From positions 1 through 59,940 of the forward strand of contig JADJRD010000012.1 in the NCBI GenBank assembly GCA_016712405.1: 59,940 nt of DNA, in the 5' to 3' direction. The notes under the pieces are model-generated. The model was not told where the DNA came from. It made no database searches and saw only the letters and a program-made list of their open reading frames with translations. A program made the position numbers and the translations under genes. Origin of the DNA: Cellvibrio sp. GTDB taxonomy: Bacteria; Pseudomonadota; Gammaproteobacteria; Pseudomonadales; Cellvibrionaceae. This document shows, one piece after another, positions 1 to 11,409 of the stretch (position 1 is the first letter of the stretch; every line of letters starts with the position of its first letter).

Positions 1-366
1 CAAATAAGAAAGTTTAGCAGTCCCACCGATAATGGCCGTCTGCCAAAAAATATCAGAATTGGGAAAATTTGTAGGGTTGCGGCGAGAATGAATGGGTACA
101 AGACAAATACCCAAGTCGAAATTTTTTTATTAGGTGCTAGCCGGTAAAAAATTAGCGACACTAACCACAAAGATGTGAATATAAGTGCGGATAAGCTGTC
201 GGAAATGAGTTGTCGGGCAAGTAGATAATGCGATTCAAATTGAAATTGCCACAGCAATTCTTGTTTGGCGCTTGGATCTAATAAAAAAATAGCCGTCCAA
301 AGTAAGGGATATAGACTCCCCCACGCAATGGAACTGCGATCAACAGAAATACAGAATTACTCATCA
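1..366 (-). CDS. Multi-pass membrane protein, partial, frame disrupted
   Basis: The gene runs off the left edge of the window. Read on the minus strand it gives three hydrophobic stretches separated by short polar loops, including an LLWTAIFLLDPSAKQELLW stretch, so it is an integral membrane protein. An ATG overlaps the stop of the acetyltransferase gene upstream (ATGATGAGTAA arrangement), which suggests translational coupling. That start opens only about 30 codons before a stop; the good frame resumes one base away near a run of five G at about 319-323, so one indel is likely. I do not recognise the family. Its position at the edge of a polysaccharide locus fits a role in envelope polysaccharide synthesis, but that is inference. 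Confidence 0.5.
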
Positions 367-1618
367 TGTTTTTCAAAAGCCTTGGTGTTAATTTTCGATC
401 TCTGTTTGAGATAAGTTTTGGCGTTCAATAGAAAGGAATAAATCCTGCCTTTCAAATTAGTATTGAAGCAGCGTAGACTCATGCGGTTGGCTACTTGAAA
501 ATGCCATCGTTCACACCAGTCGGGGCAAGTGACTAAATTAACCTCATCTATATCAGGTTGCTGCGCCATGGCGCGTAATAAATTCAGTAGCATAATATTT
601 CCAGGGCCGAACTCCTTGGTTTCATCTCTATAAGCAATCTTGTGTAGAAACAGTCTGTTTTTTGCTTTGAAAGCAAGCGCACAAGAAATTCTTTTATCGG
701 CTGCCTTTAAGAAAATTATGTAAGCATCATTTGTGACGGATAATGCTTGAATTGCACACTCATAAAAGTTTTGAGTGTTCGACGCATAAATGCTTGTTCC
801 TGATGCTGCTTTCCAGCCACTGTTTTCTATATCCACTAGATCATCTATATCACATTTTTTGATTTGGTTGCCTAAGAGAATTTCCAGTTGAATATTACCC
901 AACTCTGCTTCTGCTTTGGCTGATAGTCTTTCAATATTTTGATGTGCTTTTAGATAGGCTTTCAAGTCATCCGGGGACGAGCAAGAGTATAAGCTTTTTG
1001 GTGATTGGCTAATTCAAATCGCCAGCCATCATTTGGGGAGCTCGGCAACACTTGATCGAGAAGTGAACTCTGAGAATTCAATCAAATCGAATTTAGTCGA
1101 TGCAAGATGCCGTTTAATAACCTGTAAAAATAGGTTTGTCTTTCCAGTCTGGATGAATAAGTGCGTCACTTAAATCGAGCAGCTTATCGTCAGTTAAATT
1201 GGATAGGCATCTAAAAGGAAATTCTAGGCGCGTGATTTTTTTTTTCTTCAAGCGGAAAAGCGGCAATTAGTTCTTTATTGTCATAAATACTTATTACTGT
1301 GTATCGGAGCCGAACACTTGATCAGCCAAAAAAAAATTCCATCGCCAATCTTGTTCTAGTGAGGGTGTCGAAATTTTTAACAAAGATTGCGCCAGTCAGT
1401 TTTGCAAACATTCCAGCGCACTTTTCCCTTGGTGAATATTGGTGTCAGTCTATTGATGTAATCCATTTGTCAATTTTACCTTGTAATTATTCCCCAAATA
1501 AGTCATAAGTCGGCTCGGTGCTTGCAGAATCAAGAAAAACAAAGCAAATAACCGAATGGCTGGTGGGCAGTTTATCAACAAGCGAAGGGTTTCGCTCTTT
1601 ATCTTTTATTTCATCCAT
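357..1618 (-). CDS. CelD/BcsL-like (GNAT fold) acetyltransferase, several frameshifts
   Basis: Piecing the minus-strand frames together gives about 400 residues, the usual length of the CelD/BcsL acetyltransferase family (Acetyltransf_6, GNAT fold), often found with cellulose or exopolysaccharide genes. The pieces show the family order: a WRWNFFLADQ segment, then a strand reading VISIYDNKELIAAFPLEE, a mid region ending HPDWKDKPIFTG, and a C-terminal GNAT half with FLHKIAYRDETKEFGPGN and a late W-C-E-R-W. Frame changes lie near 965, 1040, 1120, 1250 (a run of ten T) and 1290. An ATG at 1618 gives the longest reading, but it is only 10 bases from the divergent gene at 1629, so a later start is possible. 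The likely role is acylation of the polysaccharide or its precursor; the substrate is unknown. Confidence 0.6.
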
Positions 1619-1674
1619 GGAGTAGATATGAATATTTTAGGCATTTCCTCAATTGAGACATTCAGGGCGAATCT

Positions 1675-2299
1675 GTGCTGAGTGTCATAACAAGAATTCG
1701 AAACTGGTTGCTGTCACTCTGTCGTATCCACCATTTGGAGAGGGTTCTCTTAAGTCCACAGGTTGTCGAGGAATCTGGAGGTTATGATACAAAAGTGCTT
1801 TCGGCTTTAGACCTTCGCTTGTTGTGTTCGTCTGGAGCGATTAGCTACCGCGATGATATTTCCCGTATTGATGAGGGTGTTGCAATTTGCATTGCGGCGT
1901 TTTCCAGTATCGATTGGCTGGGATTTGTTGGTATGCGATTCAAGACTATCCACAGTTCAGGTTTTGCATGTTTGCGGTCGGGTTATATGTGTGGATACGG
2001 TTTAGTGGTCATGCCTGACTTTCGGGGCGAGGTGCGCTGCGTTAGTTGCTGAAGCGTTGAGGTGGTCGCGAAAGAATAGATATGAAGGGTTGTTAGCTGC
2101 AATTGATTACGACAACTTGGCTTCAATAAAATCAGCTCGAAAGTTGGGTTATACCTCCTTGGGCTACAGCTATTTTTGCAGGTGGATACCAGCATTCCCA
2201 ACAGTTAAAGCGCTTTACTTCTTGCGATGCACTCGTCCAAATTTGTTTGTGCGTCAGTTTCGGCAGATCAAGTCAAAGAAGAATTCCAATTATCTGTAG
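1675..2299 (+). CDS. GNAT-family N-acetyltransferase, frame disrupted
   Basis: Two frames join near 2030 to give about 208 residues. The C-terminal half has the GNAT acetyl-CoA binding pattern (VMPDFRGEG, with the first part of the R/Q-x-x-G-x-G/A loop) followed by AIDYDNLASIKSARKLGY, the typical A/D-x-x-N-x-x-S-x-x-x-x-x-K-x-G-F ending. A single missing G in the GEG turn explains the break. The start used is GTG at 1675; an ATG at 1629 in another frame may be the true start with a further indel between. It is followed closely by a second acetyltransferase. Sugar N- or O-acetylation for the local polysaccharide is the likely role by context only. Confidence 0.6.
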
Positions 2300-2869
2300 G
2301 GCTTTCTATACGCAGCGATAAACAAGCTGATAGGTTTTCGGATTTTGCAAGTCAATTATTTACCCTCAATGCTAGCTACTGATTTATTTGGAGAATGGTT
2401 TTCGGGTGAGGCAGTTCTTGCTTTGGAGGATTCTGAAATGGAGATGAATGGAAGTTGGTTAAAAAAGGCGTTTGCCGACGATCAGCATGTGGCTGTGAGA
2501 TTTGAAGACAAAAAGCTTGCCAGTTATTTTTGGTTTTCGGAAAAACCAGTTCACACTAGTGCAAACTACACTGCTTCGGTTTCGCCCGATTACCTATATG
2601 GCTATAAGGCCTACACCTGCCCTGATATGCGAGGTCGAGGACTATTGTTGGATCTAATAAAGGTGGCTTCCCACCAAGCGTATTTGTTGGGTAAGAAGGG
2701 TATAATAACCCACGTCGAAGTTGATAATCTCGCCTCTAAACGGGTACATGCTCGTGCAAAAGCACTTGTTGTAGGGTTTCATATTCTTTTCAATATTGGC
2801 TACCTTAAGTTCACTTTCAATTCTCCTGGCTGCGGGCGGTACGGTTCTTGCCTGCTTCGCCGCAGCTGA
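2227..2869 (+). CDS. GNAT-like acetyltransferase, frame disrupted
   Basis: A reading frame from ATG 2227 (overlapping the end of the preceding gene) passes into a second frame near 2375 and continues to a stop at 2867-2869. The product has a GNAT-like core: a strand reading HVAVRFEDKKLASYFWFS, then YTCPDMRGRGLLLDLIKVA (acetyl-CoA loop and helix) and THVEVDNLASKRVHARA, which matches the end of the GNAT fold. It is a paralogue in arrangement of the gene just upstream, though not visibly a tandem copy. The last 15 residues look out of frame, so the true C-terminus may differ. Function by context: modification of a polysaccharide precursor. Confidence 0.5.
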
Positions 2870-2880
2870 GGGAGGGTTGT

Positions 2881-3906
2881 ATGCGTGTGTGTTGGATAGA
2901 TTTTCTGAGAGTTATATCTGCGGTAGCGATTGTAGTAATACATTCTGCGTCGCCCTACTTTGCGGGTGCGGAGCCAACAACTGTTCATTGGTGGGCCGCA
3001 AACGTCTTTATTAGTGTGGGTAAAACGATGGGGCCGGCAATGTTTGTTATGATCTCTGGTTACGTCCTCATGAATAAAAAAATTCCCTATTTGGATTTCT
3101 ATAAATCCCGAGTAAGGAGATTGCTTGCGCCACTAGTTTTTTGGTCTTTGTTTATTCATTATTTTTTGCTGTATTTAGATGGGTCTACTGCTGACTTTTT
3201 TGTGGAGAATTAGCATCGGTTTTTGTTGTCAAGCCAGACCTATTTTTCATCTTTGGTATATGAGTATGTTTATATGTCTCTCATGATTCTGGCGCCTATT
3301 ATCAATAAATGGATATATAGTTTGCCGCCATCAATTGAAGATTTAAAAATAGTTATTTTTTTTGCAATCTTCTACTTCTCTATGTCATCTCTTTCAGGAT
3401 TTAAGATGGCATTTGGTTCTGAAGAGATAGAATGGTTTAAAAATTTTGGTATCTATATCATATATTTTTTTTTAGGGCACTTGATTGGAAGTAATATGGC
3501 GCGTTTTAGATTTAATCCCTGGGTGCTTGTCGCAATCTTTATTTCAGTTTTGGCGCTTGCTATCGTTACAAATTATATATTGGCTGTTCGTGGCGTGCGT
3601 GGTGATAACATAGTCATAGGGGATAATACCGTTTTAGGGTTTGTTGCAACGTGTTCGTTGTTTGCTCTTGCGGCAAGGTTAAATATAGGGAAATGCGTTG
3701 AGGAGTTGCTGCATAAGTATGCATTAAATAGTTTTGGGGTTTATTTAATTCATCCGTTTATTTTGTTCTTTTCTCACAAGTTCATGTTATCGGTCACATT
3801 AAATGAGGTTCTTGCGCTAATTGGTTCGATTCTTATTGCGGTGATGCTCTCGTTTTTTACTACTTCAATGCTGCGAAGGAGCTATTTTGGAAGTTTAATA
3901 ACGTGA
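2881..3906 (+). CDS. Acyltransferase 3 family membrane protein (OafA/WecH-like)
   Basis: The start is ATG 2881, preceded by a GGGAGGG ribosome site. The N-terminus has the acyltransferase-3 hallmark (WIDFLRVISAVAIVVIHSA, with the conserved R and H), then alternating hydrophobic helices and the motif FVMISGYVLMNKK followed by DFYKSRVRRLLAPLVFW. The C-terminal piece keeps the family pattern NSFGVYLIHPF. These enzymes move acyl groups, usually acetyl, onto sugars of O-antigen or exopolysaccharide at the inner membrane. The frame breaks between 3210 and 3270, where the expected HLWY motif is scattered over three frames, so at least two indels are present. Total length about 340 residues is normal for the family. 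Confidence 0.75.
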
Positions 3907-3958
3907 GTATTATGTTTGTAGGCTTCGATTTTAATTCTTAAATTCCTATGGGACGAAA

Positions 3959-5758
3959 ATGTATATTATTTCTATAATCACAAGTGTCTATTCGATTCTG
4001 AATCGAGAACAGAAAACAAAGATGTTGTTCCTGCAGATATTTTTTGCTTTTTCGGCTGTAATTCAAGTTATTGGTGTAGCAAGTATTGCGCCATTCATTG
4101 GGTTAATATCAAATCCAGAAAGTATTTCAACCAATAAAGTCTTCGCGTTTCTGTATCAATTTGGCGATTTTACGTCGACAGAATCCTTTGTTTTTGGTTT
4201 TGCGATTCTATCTATCGTCATGATTGTGGTTTCGAATGGGGTAAGTGCTCTGACGCTTTGGTTGCAGTTTGGTTTTCAATTTATCTTGGTGCTGGTCTGC
4301 AGTTTCAGATCTATGAAAATTTCTCTGTAGAAATTACTTGTTCCACAAGAATCAAAACTATAACAAGCTAATATCTATAATAGCAGCCGATACACCGCGC
4401 TTTATTTATATGGTATTGCAGCCATATCTGCTGATGTGCAGCCAAGTATTTGTTGCGCTAATAATACTGGGTGGACTGGTGATTTTGGATCCGCAAATAG
4501 CATTGGGTGCTGCGTTTCTTATAGGTGGAGCTTATGTGGGAACATATTTACTAATTAAAAAATCCCTAAGTTTTCACGGCGAAGTTGTGACCCAACGTAG
4601 TAGGGATGTCCAAGCTATTCTTTCTGAATCTTTCATAGGGATTAAGGATATCAAGTTAAGTGCTTTGGAGAGTGCTTATACCGCAAGATATAAGCAGATT
4701 AATAAGAAAGGCTTGGATTCGGGTGCTTTCATAGCTCTTTCCGGTGATTTGCCGCGCTTTGCTATAGAAACCATTTCTTTCGGTGCTATTCTTTTATTTG
4801 CCATTTTGTTATTCACCCACCACATTGGTAGTGAAAGTCTTGTGTCTATTCTCAGTGTGTACGCCCTTGCGGGATATAAGCTACTGCCAACAATGCAACA
4901 AATATATAAATCGTTGGCCGGTATAAGTGCAAATGGTGGGGTTGTGCTTGAGCTGAAAGCAAATTTGGAGGTCCCTACTGAAGTTCCGGGTAGCCCGAAT
5001 GTGGAGCAAATGCCCGGATTGCATAGCATCGTTTTACGTAGAATAGAATATCAATACCCTGGTTCGTCCGGGCTTACGCTTGACAACGTAAGTTTGAAAT
5101 TTGAGCGGGGTCTCTTGAATACTATTGCCGGTCCTTCTGGTTCTGGAAAGTCTACATTAGCGGATCTCATCCTCGGGTTGCTGGCTCCATCAAGCGGAGA
5201 GGTGATTGCTAACAATGTTCTTGTTGACGAGTCATCGATAGCATCGTACCAGAGAAGTATCGGTTATGTTCCGCAGAATATTTTTATATTGGACGACACC
5301 GTAGTTGCAAATGTCGCATTTGGCGTCTCCAGAGATCAGGTTGATCTTGACCGTGTTATCCAAGCGCTTATTCAGGCGAGCGCAATTGAATTTGTAGAAC
5401 GGCTACCGCGTGGACTAAATAGTCAGTTAGGACAGGATGGTAAATTGTTAAGTGGTGGGCAAGGCGGCGTATCAGGTATTGCTCGTGCACTTTATCGAAG
5501 GAATCAAGTTCTGGTATTGGATGAGCCTACAAGTGCTTTAGATATTGCGTCTGAGCACGATTTGATGTCATTGCTTAACAGGCTAAAAAAGATGTCCTAA
5601 TAATAGTCATATCGCATCGTCCAGCTGCCATAAAACTTTCCGACAAAATTACTGTAATTGCTGATGGTAAGGTGATTGCGGATGGGTCATATGCCTCGCT
5701 TATGATGAATAATGATTACTTTCGCAGTATGATTGACAAAGGTTTCATTAATACATGA
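3959..5758 (+). CDS. PglK-like ABC transporter (flippase), fused permease and ATPase
   Basis: About 600 residues in three frame pieces (breaks near 4330 and 5597). The first half has six likely membrane helices. The ATPase half has Walker A GPSGSGKST, Q-loop YVPQNIFILDDTV, a signature region starting LSGGQ, Walker B VLVLDEPTSALD and H-loop VISHRP. The N-terminal sequence resembles PglK/Wzk-type transporters that flip lipid-linked oligosaccharides across the inner membrane. No Wzx-type flippase was seen in the window, so this is the candidate exporter for the locus. The signature reads LSGGQGGVSGIARAL; a lost C and a gained A would restore LSGGQRRRIGIARAL, so two opposite errors are likely. 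Its stop overlaps the next start (ATGA). Confidence 0.8.
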
Positions 5759-6952
5759 CAAGTAAAAAAAAACTGTTAGTTTGTATTCCAGACTTTCCTT
5801 TCCCTGCAAGGAAAAATGGTATATCGATACGCTACTTCCCAATTATTGAGCACCTTAGTGCTGATTATGATATTCATCTACTTTCGATCGTAAATGGTAG
5901 CGTCAGCTTAGAGCTTCAGCATGAGGCTCTACGATTTTGTTCTAGGCTGTCTATTTATATGCGTTGCCCACTGATGGTTGGAGTTGGAAGGAAGATTTTT
6001 AGTAGGTTGAAATCTTCGGTGCCAGGGCAAATACCTTTTGAGTTTTTTAGATACGATAATAGTCACATAGAGCATTTCATTAAAGGCGAAACGAAGGGTG
6101 TTAGGTATGATGCTGTGATAGCAGTGTTGGTGAGTTACCAGGCGCTCATAAAAAAATTAGTGATTGCTGATCGGTACATCCTTGATGTCATAGATTCGCC
6201 TTACTCTGTGTGTTCTCGAAAATTGGCGCGTGGTTTTATGGCGCGATACGATTTGTGGCTCACTGGTCTTTGGGAACGGAAGGCTTTGAAAAGTGCTGAT
6301 TATGCATTTTATATATCGCCTTTGGATCGTTTGGTTGGCGCGGGAGATTGCATCGATAATTCTCGTGTCGGTGTTATACCGAATGGACTTTTTTTTGATG
6401 ATCATGTTCATGAAAAAGTCCCATTCAGATGTAGGACGGTCGGCTATTTAGGGCATATGTCGTATCCGCCAAACATAAAAGCCGCATTGCGTTTGTACCG
6501 AATTTTTAATGAGTTGTACACAGAATATGACGTGCAATTGGTAATTATTGGTCGCGACCCTTCAGCTGAGATACTTGCACTGGCTTCAGATCCTAGGGTA
6601 ATCGTTACGGGAACTGTTGATAATATTTGGCCTTACATAAATGGCGTAGATATTTTTGTGTTCCCTATGGAAATAGGCAGTGGGCAACAGAACAAGCTGT
6701 TGGAAGCAATGGGGGCAGGAAGCCAGTAGTTTCTACTTCCCTCAGTAATGGTCAGGTGTTGGAGCAGAGCGCGGTGTGAGCATATTGGTGGCGGACACCG
6801 ATGAAGAGATCAAAATGGCCATTAAGAGTTTATTTGGCGACAAAATGTATGCTGAAAATATTGGGCTTAAAGCTCGAGAGTTTGTTCTAGGTGCTTACGC
6901 TTGGAATGTAATGTTTTCTAGAATTAAAGAAGTGCTCAAAAAGGTTCGATAA
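5755..6952 (+). CDS. Glycosyltransferase family 4, exosortase-locus type
   Basis: About 398 residues. It has an N-terminal CIPDFPFPARKNGISIRYF and the GT-B C-terminal domain: IPNGLFFDDH, VGYLGHMSYPPNIKA, LVIIGRDP, and FVFPMEIGSGQQNKLLEAM. This order fits the sugar transferases associated with PEP-CTERM/EpsH loci (stp1-type). One A missing at about 6720 turns the expected GAGKPVVST into a stop; the remaining 75 residues continue in the next frame to TAA 6950-6952. ATG 5755 overlaps the stop of the ABC transporter. The sugar donor cannot be told from sequence. Confidence 0.75.
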
Positions 6953-6967
6953 ATTCAGAGGAAAAAA

Positions 6968-8130
6968 ATGCGGTTTTCAATATTTGGTTACTATGGTCAA
7001 GGTAATGCAGGAGACGAAGCGATATTATCGGCATTGATCGATGGTATAAAGCAAAGGTTTGTTAGCGCTGATATTGGAGTATACACAGCTAGTGTTCTAG
7101 AAACGGAGCGGAATTATAAAGTCAAGGGTCTTAGATTTTTTGGTATAGATCCGATGTCTCTGATTCGCGGTGTATTGATGGCTGACAGGCTGCTCTATGT
7201 AAAATCGGTTATACATTTTTTTCGCTCCGATGTGATTCTCATCGGAGGTGGAGGTCTTTTTGTTGATAGTCCAGAAACCAATGAGTGGATTTATGGCTAC
7301 ATAAATTTAATTCACCGTGCTAAGCGTTTTGGTAAAGGTTGCTCTTATGGGTATAAGCGTTGAAGACTTTGCATCATCAGGACTCCATGGTGGCAGTCGC
7401 TAGCGCCTTCAATAGGGTCGATTTGGTGTCTGTAAGGGATAACGGTTCGCGTGACTTGCTAATCAAATGCGGGGTGGATAGCTCAAAAATATTCGTCATA
7501 CCAGATTTGGTGTTCACGCTAAAACCGGCGGATGGTGTTCGAATTGATGAAATAATGCGAGAAGAATGTTTTCCTCAGGCTAAATCAGAGAAAAACATTT
7601 TGATAGCGCCCTGTTGTTACAATGTTGACCTTGTTGGCTGGGCAGAACAGTACGCGAGATTCTGCGATCTATAGTGAGTTTGCTAGATGCAAATATCTGG
7701 TTTATTCCGATGCAGCGAAACGATGACTACGATGATCTTAAAGCTATAGATAATATTGTGGACATATTATCGGAATCTACTCTTAAAAAATCTATAGATT
7801 GAAGGTCGCTACTCTGCGAAAGAGGTACAGGGAGTAATTGGGCGTTCTAACTTTGTGCTGGCGGAGAGATTGCACGGCTCGATAATGGCAATCAATACTG
7901 GGGTGCCGCTACTTTCTATTGCATATATGCCGAAGGTAAATGGAGTGCTAGAGTTGTCGAACTTGACGGACTGTATTATCGAAATGCATAGCTTCCTAAA
8001 TGGTGATGCACTTGATTCAATTGTTTCCCGAGTAAATGATCAGATTCATTTAGCGCCCGAAGAGGCTCTATGTAAGGATATGAAAACAAGAGCTGAGCAA
8101 AATTTTGAAAAACTATTGCTCTTACGGTAA
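6968..8130 (+). CDS. Polysaccharide pyruvyltransferase family protein (CsaB-like)
   Basis: About 385 residues over at least four frame pieces with breaks near 7350, 7672 and 7800. The first piece has the family opening FGYYGQGNAGDEAIL and the DVILIGGGGLF glycine-rich turn. The second has VDLVSVRDNGSRDLL and VIPDLVFTL, and the last has AERLHGSIMAINTGVPLLSIAY, the conserved R-L-H-G motif. These enzymes add ketal pyruvate from phosphoenolpyruvate to sugars of exopolysaccharides, making them acidic. A GAGG ribosome site sits seven bases before ATG 6968. It lies in a run of same-strand genes with short gaps and is probably part of one operon from about 2.9 to 12.6 kb. Confidence 0.75.
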
Positions 8131-8138
8131 TTCGAAAA

Positions 8139-9472
8139 ATGTCTAATAGTATTTATTTGGCGCTACCAGAGTTCATGCAGAATCTAGGGCTCTCCCTATA
8201 CGGCGCTAATCTATACGGGCAGAGGTTCAACGGAGATGTACCTGATGCATATCAGTTTTTGTCGTTATTTGATGAGGCTGACTTATTGGTTTTTCAAAAG
8301 CAGGAGAAGCGTTTAAAAGAATTGATATCTCATTGTAAAGAACATGTACCATATTATGAAAGGTTTCTTAGGTCTGTAGATGTATCAAAATCAAAGTTTC
8401 AGATTTAACAAGCTTAGTACCCGTTTTAACTAAGGCAGACGTTCTTGCGAACGCAGAACTCTTGGTTTCAAGATCACCTTCTTTTCGAAATAAATTACGA
8501 ATTGCAAACACAAGCGGCAGTAGTGGCACCCCACTTTGTGTTTACTACACGGATGAGTCCCGTCGAATTAATTACCGATTTTACGAAGCTGCTCTTAGAG
8601 TATTCGGATGTAGCTATCGATCGAAAAGCACAACGCTAGCAGGGCGCGTGTTGTACAAGGATGCAGGAAATAGTCCTGCGAGGTTTGATTATTTTAATCG
8701 CACCCAGTATTTGTCATCGTACTTTATATCACCTAAAACAATCCATGCTTATGTTGGGGCATTAAATTGTTGGAAACCTGAATTTATCGACTCATATCCC
8801 TCCACAATATTCGAGCTTGTTAATTTGGCCAAGAGTGAAGGTCTGGAATTTTGTTTTTCGCCTAAATGTGTTTTAACATCATCCGAAACGCTAAATTATC
8901 ATTGCAGAAAAACAATCGAGGAAGCTTTTAATACCACCGTCATAGATCAGTATGGATGTACCGAGATGGCGATTAATGCTGTTTCCGTAGGTGAAAATTA
9001 TTTTGCTAATCCATTGTACTCCGTTATTGAACTTGAGCATGAGTTTGATAACTCCTATGGTGTCATTACCACCGGCTTGTTGAACTTTGGTATGCCTCTT
9101 CTGAGATATAAAATAGGTGATTTGGTGGAAAAGCCTCCTGCTTCAAATGGATATGTATTTTCAAAAATTGAAGGCAGGCTGGATGATGTTATAACTACTC
9201 CAGACGGTAGACGGATTGGCCGTATGGATCCAGCATTTAAAGGGATAGAAGGGGTAGCAATGTCACAGATAGTGCAGCTCGAAATTGATTTACTCTGCGT
9301 GCTTGTAGTCCTAGATAACAAAAACAATTTAAAATTCGATAAAAATGCTCTAACTGAAAATATAAAAAAATAGAACTAGTGATGAAATGAAAGTGGACAT
9401 TAAAATTGTTGAATCTATTGAAAGGGCGCAAATGGAAAATTTAAATCAGTCGTATCTCATGTAAAAGCTTGA
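8139..9472 (+). CDS. CapK-like adenylate-forming enzyme (phenylacetate-CoA ligase family)
   Basis: About 440 residues. After an N-terminal helical part containing HCKEHVPYYERF there is a break near 8405, then the AMP-binding loop NTSGSSGTPL, the motif DQYGCTEMA, and the C-terminal GRLDDVITTPDGRRIG. These are the marks of the phenylacetate-CoA ligase/CapK branch of adenylating enzymes. Relatives sit in capsule and exopolysaccharide loci, where they are thought to activate an acyl or amino acid group used to decorate the polymer. The last 35 residues continue after further breaks near 9370 and 9432, ending GKFKSVVSHVKA. The start ATG is eight bases after the previous stop. Confidence 0.75.
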
Positions 9473-9528
9473 TGTGTGTCAGAGGTAACTTTAACTCAAA
9501 GTTTTTAACTTAAAGCGGAAAATAGAAC

Positions 9529-11409
9529 ATGTGCGGGATCTTTGGAATTGTTACTTTAGACAAGTCTATACCATCCGAAAAGGAGTTGTATGACTGCGCC
9601 AACCTCATCTCACATAGAGGCCCTGACTACACGGGATTGTATGTAGATACTGGTATTGGCTTGGCTCACACGAGGCTTTCGATTATTGATATTTCAGATA
9701 GAAGTAATCAGCCCTTCTGGGATGAATCAGGCAGGTACTGCATAATTTTCAATGGGGAGATCTATAATTTTCAGGAAATAAGAACAAAGCTTGAGGCTAT
9801 GGGCGTGGAGTTTCGGACTTCAGGTGATACAGAGGTTTTGTTGAAGGCTATAGTGCATTTTGGCGAAAAAATCATTAATGATCTCATGGGGATGTTTTCG
9901 TTTTGTTTTTACGACAAGCAATCTAATGTCAGTATTCTTTGTCAGGATAGATTTGGAATAAAACCGCTTTACTATGCGCTTCAATCGAATCGGTTGGTGT
10001 TTTCGTCTGAGCAGGCTCCAATTTTAAAATCAGTCGGATCTTCGCCTGATGTATCTTCAATATTTTCCTACTTGTTGGGCAGCGGAGAGTCCTCCACAGT
10101 GAGAGCACTTTTTTGATGGTGTAAGAATGTTAATGCCAGGCCACATTATAAAAATTGAAAGTGGTTCAGTGTCCGCCCCTTATGCTTTTTTTAAGTTGCA
10201 CTCATTTTGGTCTAGAGAATATTCTCTGGAGCTACAGAGAATGAGCGGTAGTAAATTGGTAGATGTGCTAGAAGAATTGCTCATTAAAGGTGTAAAAAAG
10301 CACATGATAGCTGATACTCCGGTGGCAGCGCTTTGTAGTGGAGGAGTTGATTCATCATTGATACTTGCGCTTGCTGCGAAAGAAAATTCTAATTTAAGTA
10401 TTTTCCACGCTGATGTGGTTGGAAAAAATAGCGAACGGTTTGCAGCTGAAGCTTTAGCCAAGCATCTTAATTTAGATCTACGTTGTGTGGAGGTTAAGGA
10501 TCAAGATTTTGTCGACGCTATTCCAAAGGTCACTCGTCATTATGGGCAGCCATTCGCATATCATCCAAATTCCATACCCTTTTTAAAAGTTACTGAGCTT
10601 GTTAATCAACATAAGATAAAAGTTATTTTAACCGGAGAAGCGGCAGACGAAGAATTTTTGGGGTACTCATATCTACCTACTCAAAATTTCTTTGGTAAAG
10701 TCCAAAGGGGAATTCAAGCTCTACTATCTTCCCTTGAAAAGAGACCGTTGGTTAGTAAGGCTCTGTTCTCGTCGACTAGAAAAGATATTGCCCTGATGCA
10801 AAATTTTTTCGGGAGATTTGAAACTTATGCTGAAGAGAAAGAACTGCTGTCAGAGTTGATTGAGAGTAATGGCGGTGATTTTGATTTAAATTCGTATAAG
10901 ACTTTTAGGTTGCTCTCGTATCACTTGCGCTCGCTTTTGCATAGAAATGATTCTCTGGGTATGGCATCTAGTATTGAAGCCAGGTTCCCATTTCTTGATC
11001 ACGAGGTGGTTCGGTTTGCCTGTAACCTACCTTATAAGCAAAAAATTAAGTTTTCGTTTGGGGCGTACCGGGAATCGAAACATCCATTCTTAATGACTAA
11101 GTGGGTAATGAGGCAGGTTGCCGATCGATATGTTCCTAAAGAGCTTAGTTATAGGCCAAGAAGGGTTTTCCAACTGACGCGTTCGAGAGAATGAGTATAA
11201 GCAGTGCATTCTTTAAAAACTCCTTTGTTGGTGAATTATTTAATATTTCTGACAATAGATTGGCTAGTATGTTCGATTTCAATGACAAGGAGTTCTATCT
11301 TCGATTGATGTTGTTGGAAGTGTGGGGAAGAACGTTTTTCTACAATCAAAAAGAGTTTGAGCTTCAATCCAGCCTCTCTAAAAATATATCACTGCTGAGT
11401 CTTCAATAA
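9529..11409 (+). CDS. Asparagine synthase-type amidotransferase
   Basis: About 625 residues in three frame pieces (breaks near 10115 and 11170). The N-terminal glutaminase domain starts MCGIFG with the nucleophile Cys2, and carries HTRLSIIDIS, NGEIYNF and SGDTEVLL. The synthetase domain has the ATP pyrophosphatase loop SGGVDSS and the LTGEAADEEFLGY motif. One missing G at about 11165 changes the expected RRGFPTDAFER into another frame. AsnB-like proteins of this kind are regular members of exosortase-associated polysaccharide loci, where they probably amidate a sugar acid or a precursor, using glutamine as ammonia source. Free asparagine synthesis cannot be ruled out. Confidence 0.8.

Noticed and set aside
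1299..1508. Plus-strand frame of 69 codons
   Set aside because: It is antisense to the CelD/BcsL-like gene, has no ribosome site and shows no family pattern.
5590..5610. Programmed frameshift in the ABC transporter
   Set aside because: Similar breaks occur in many unrelated genes here at different runs, so a shared recoding signal is unlikely.
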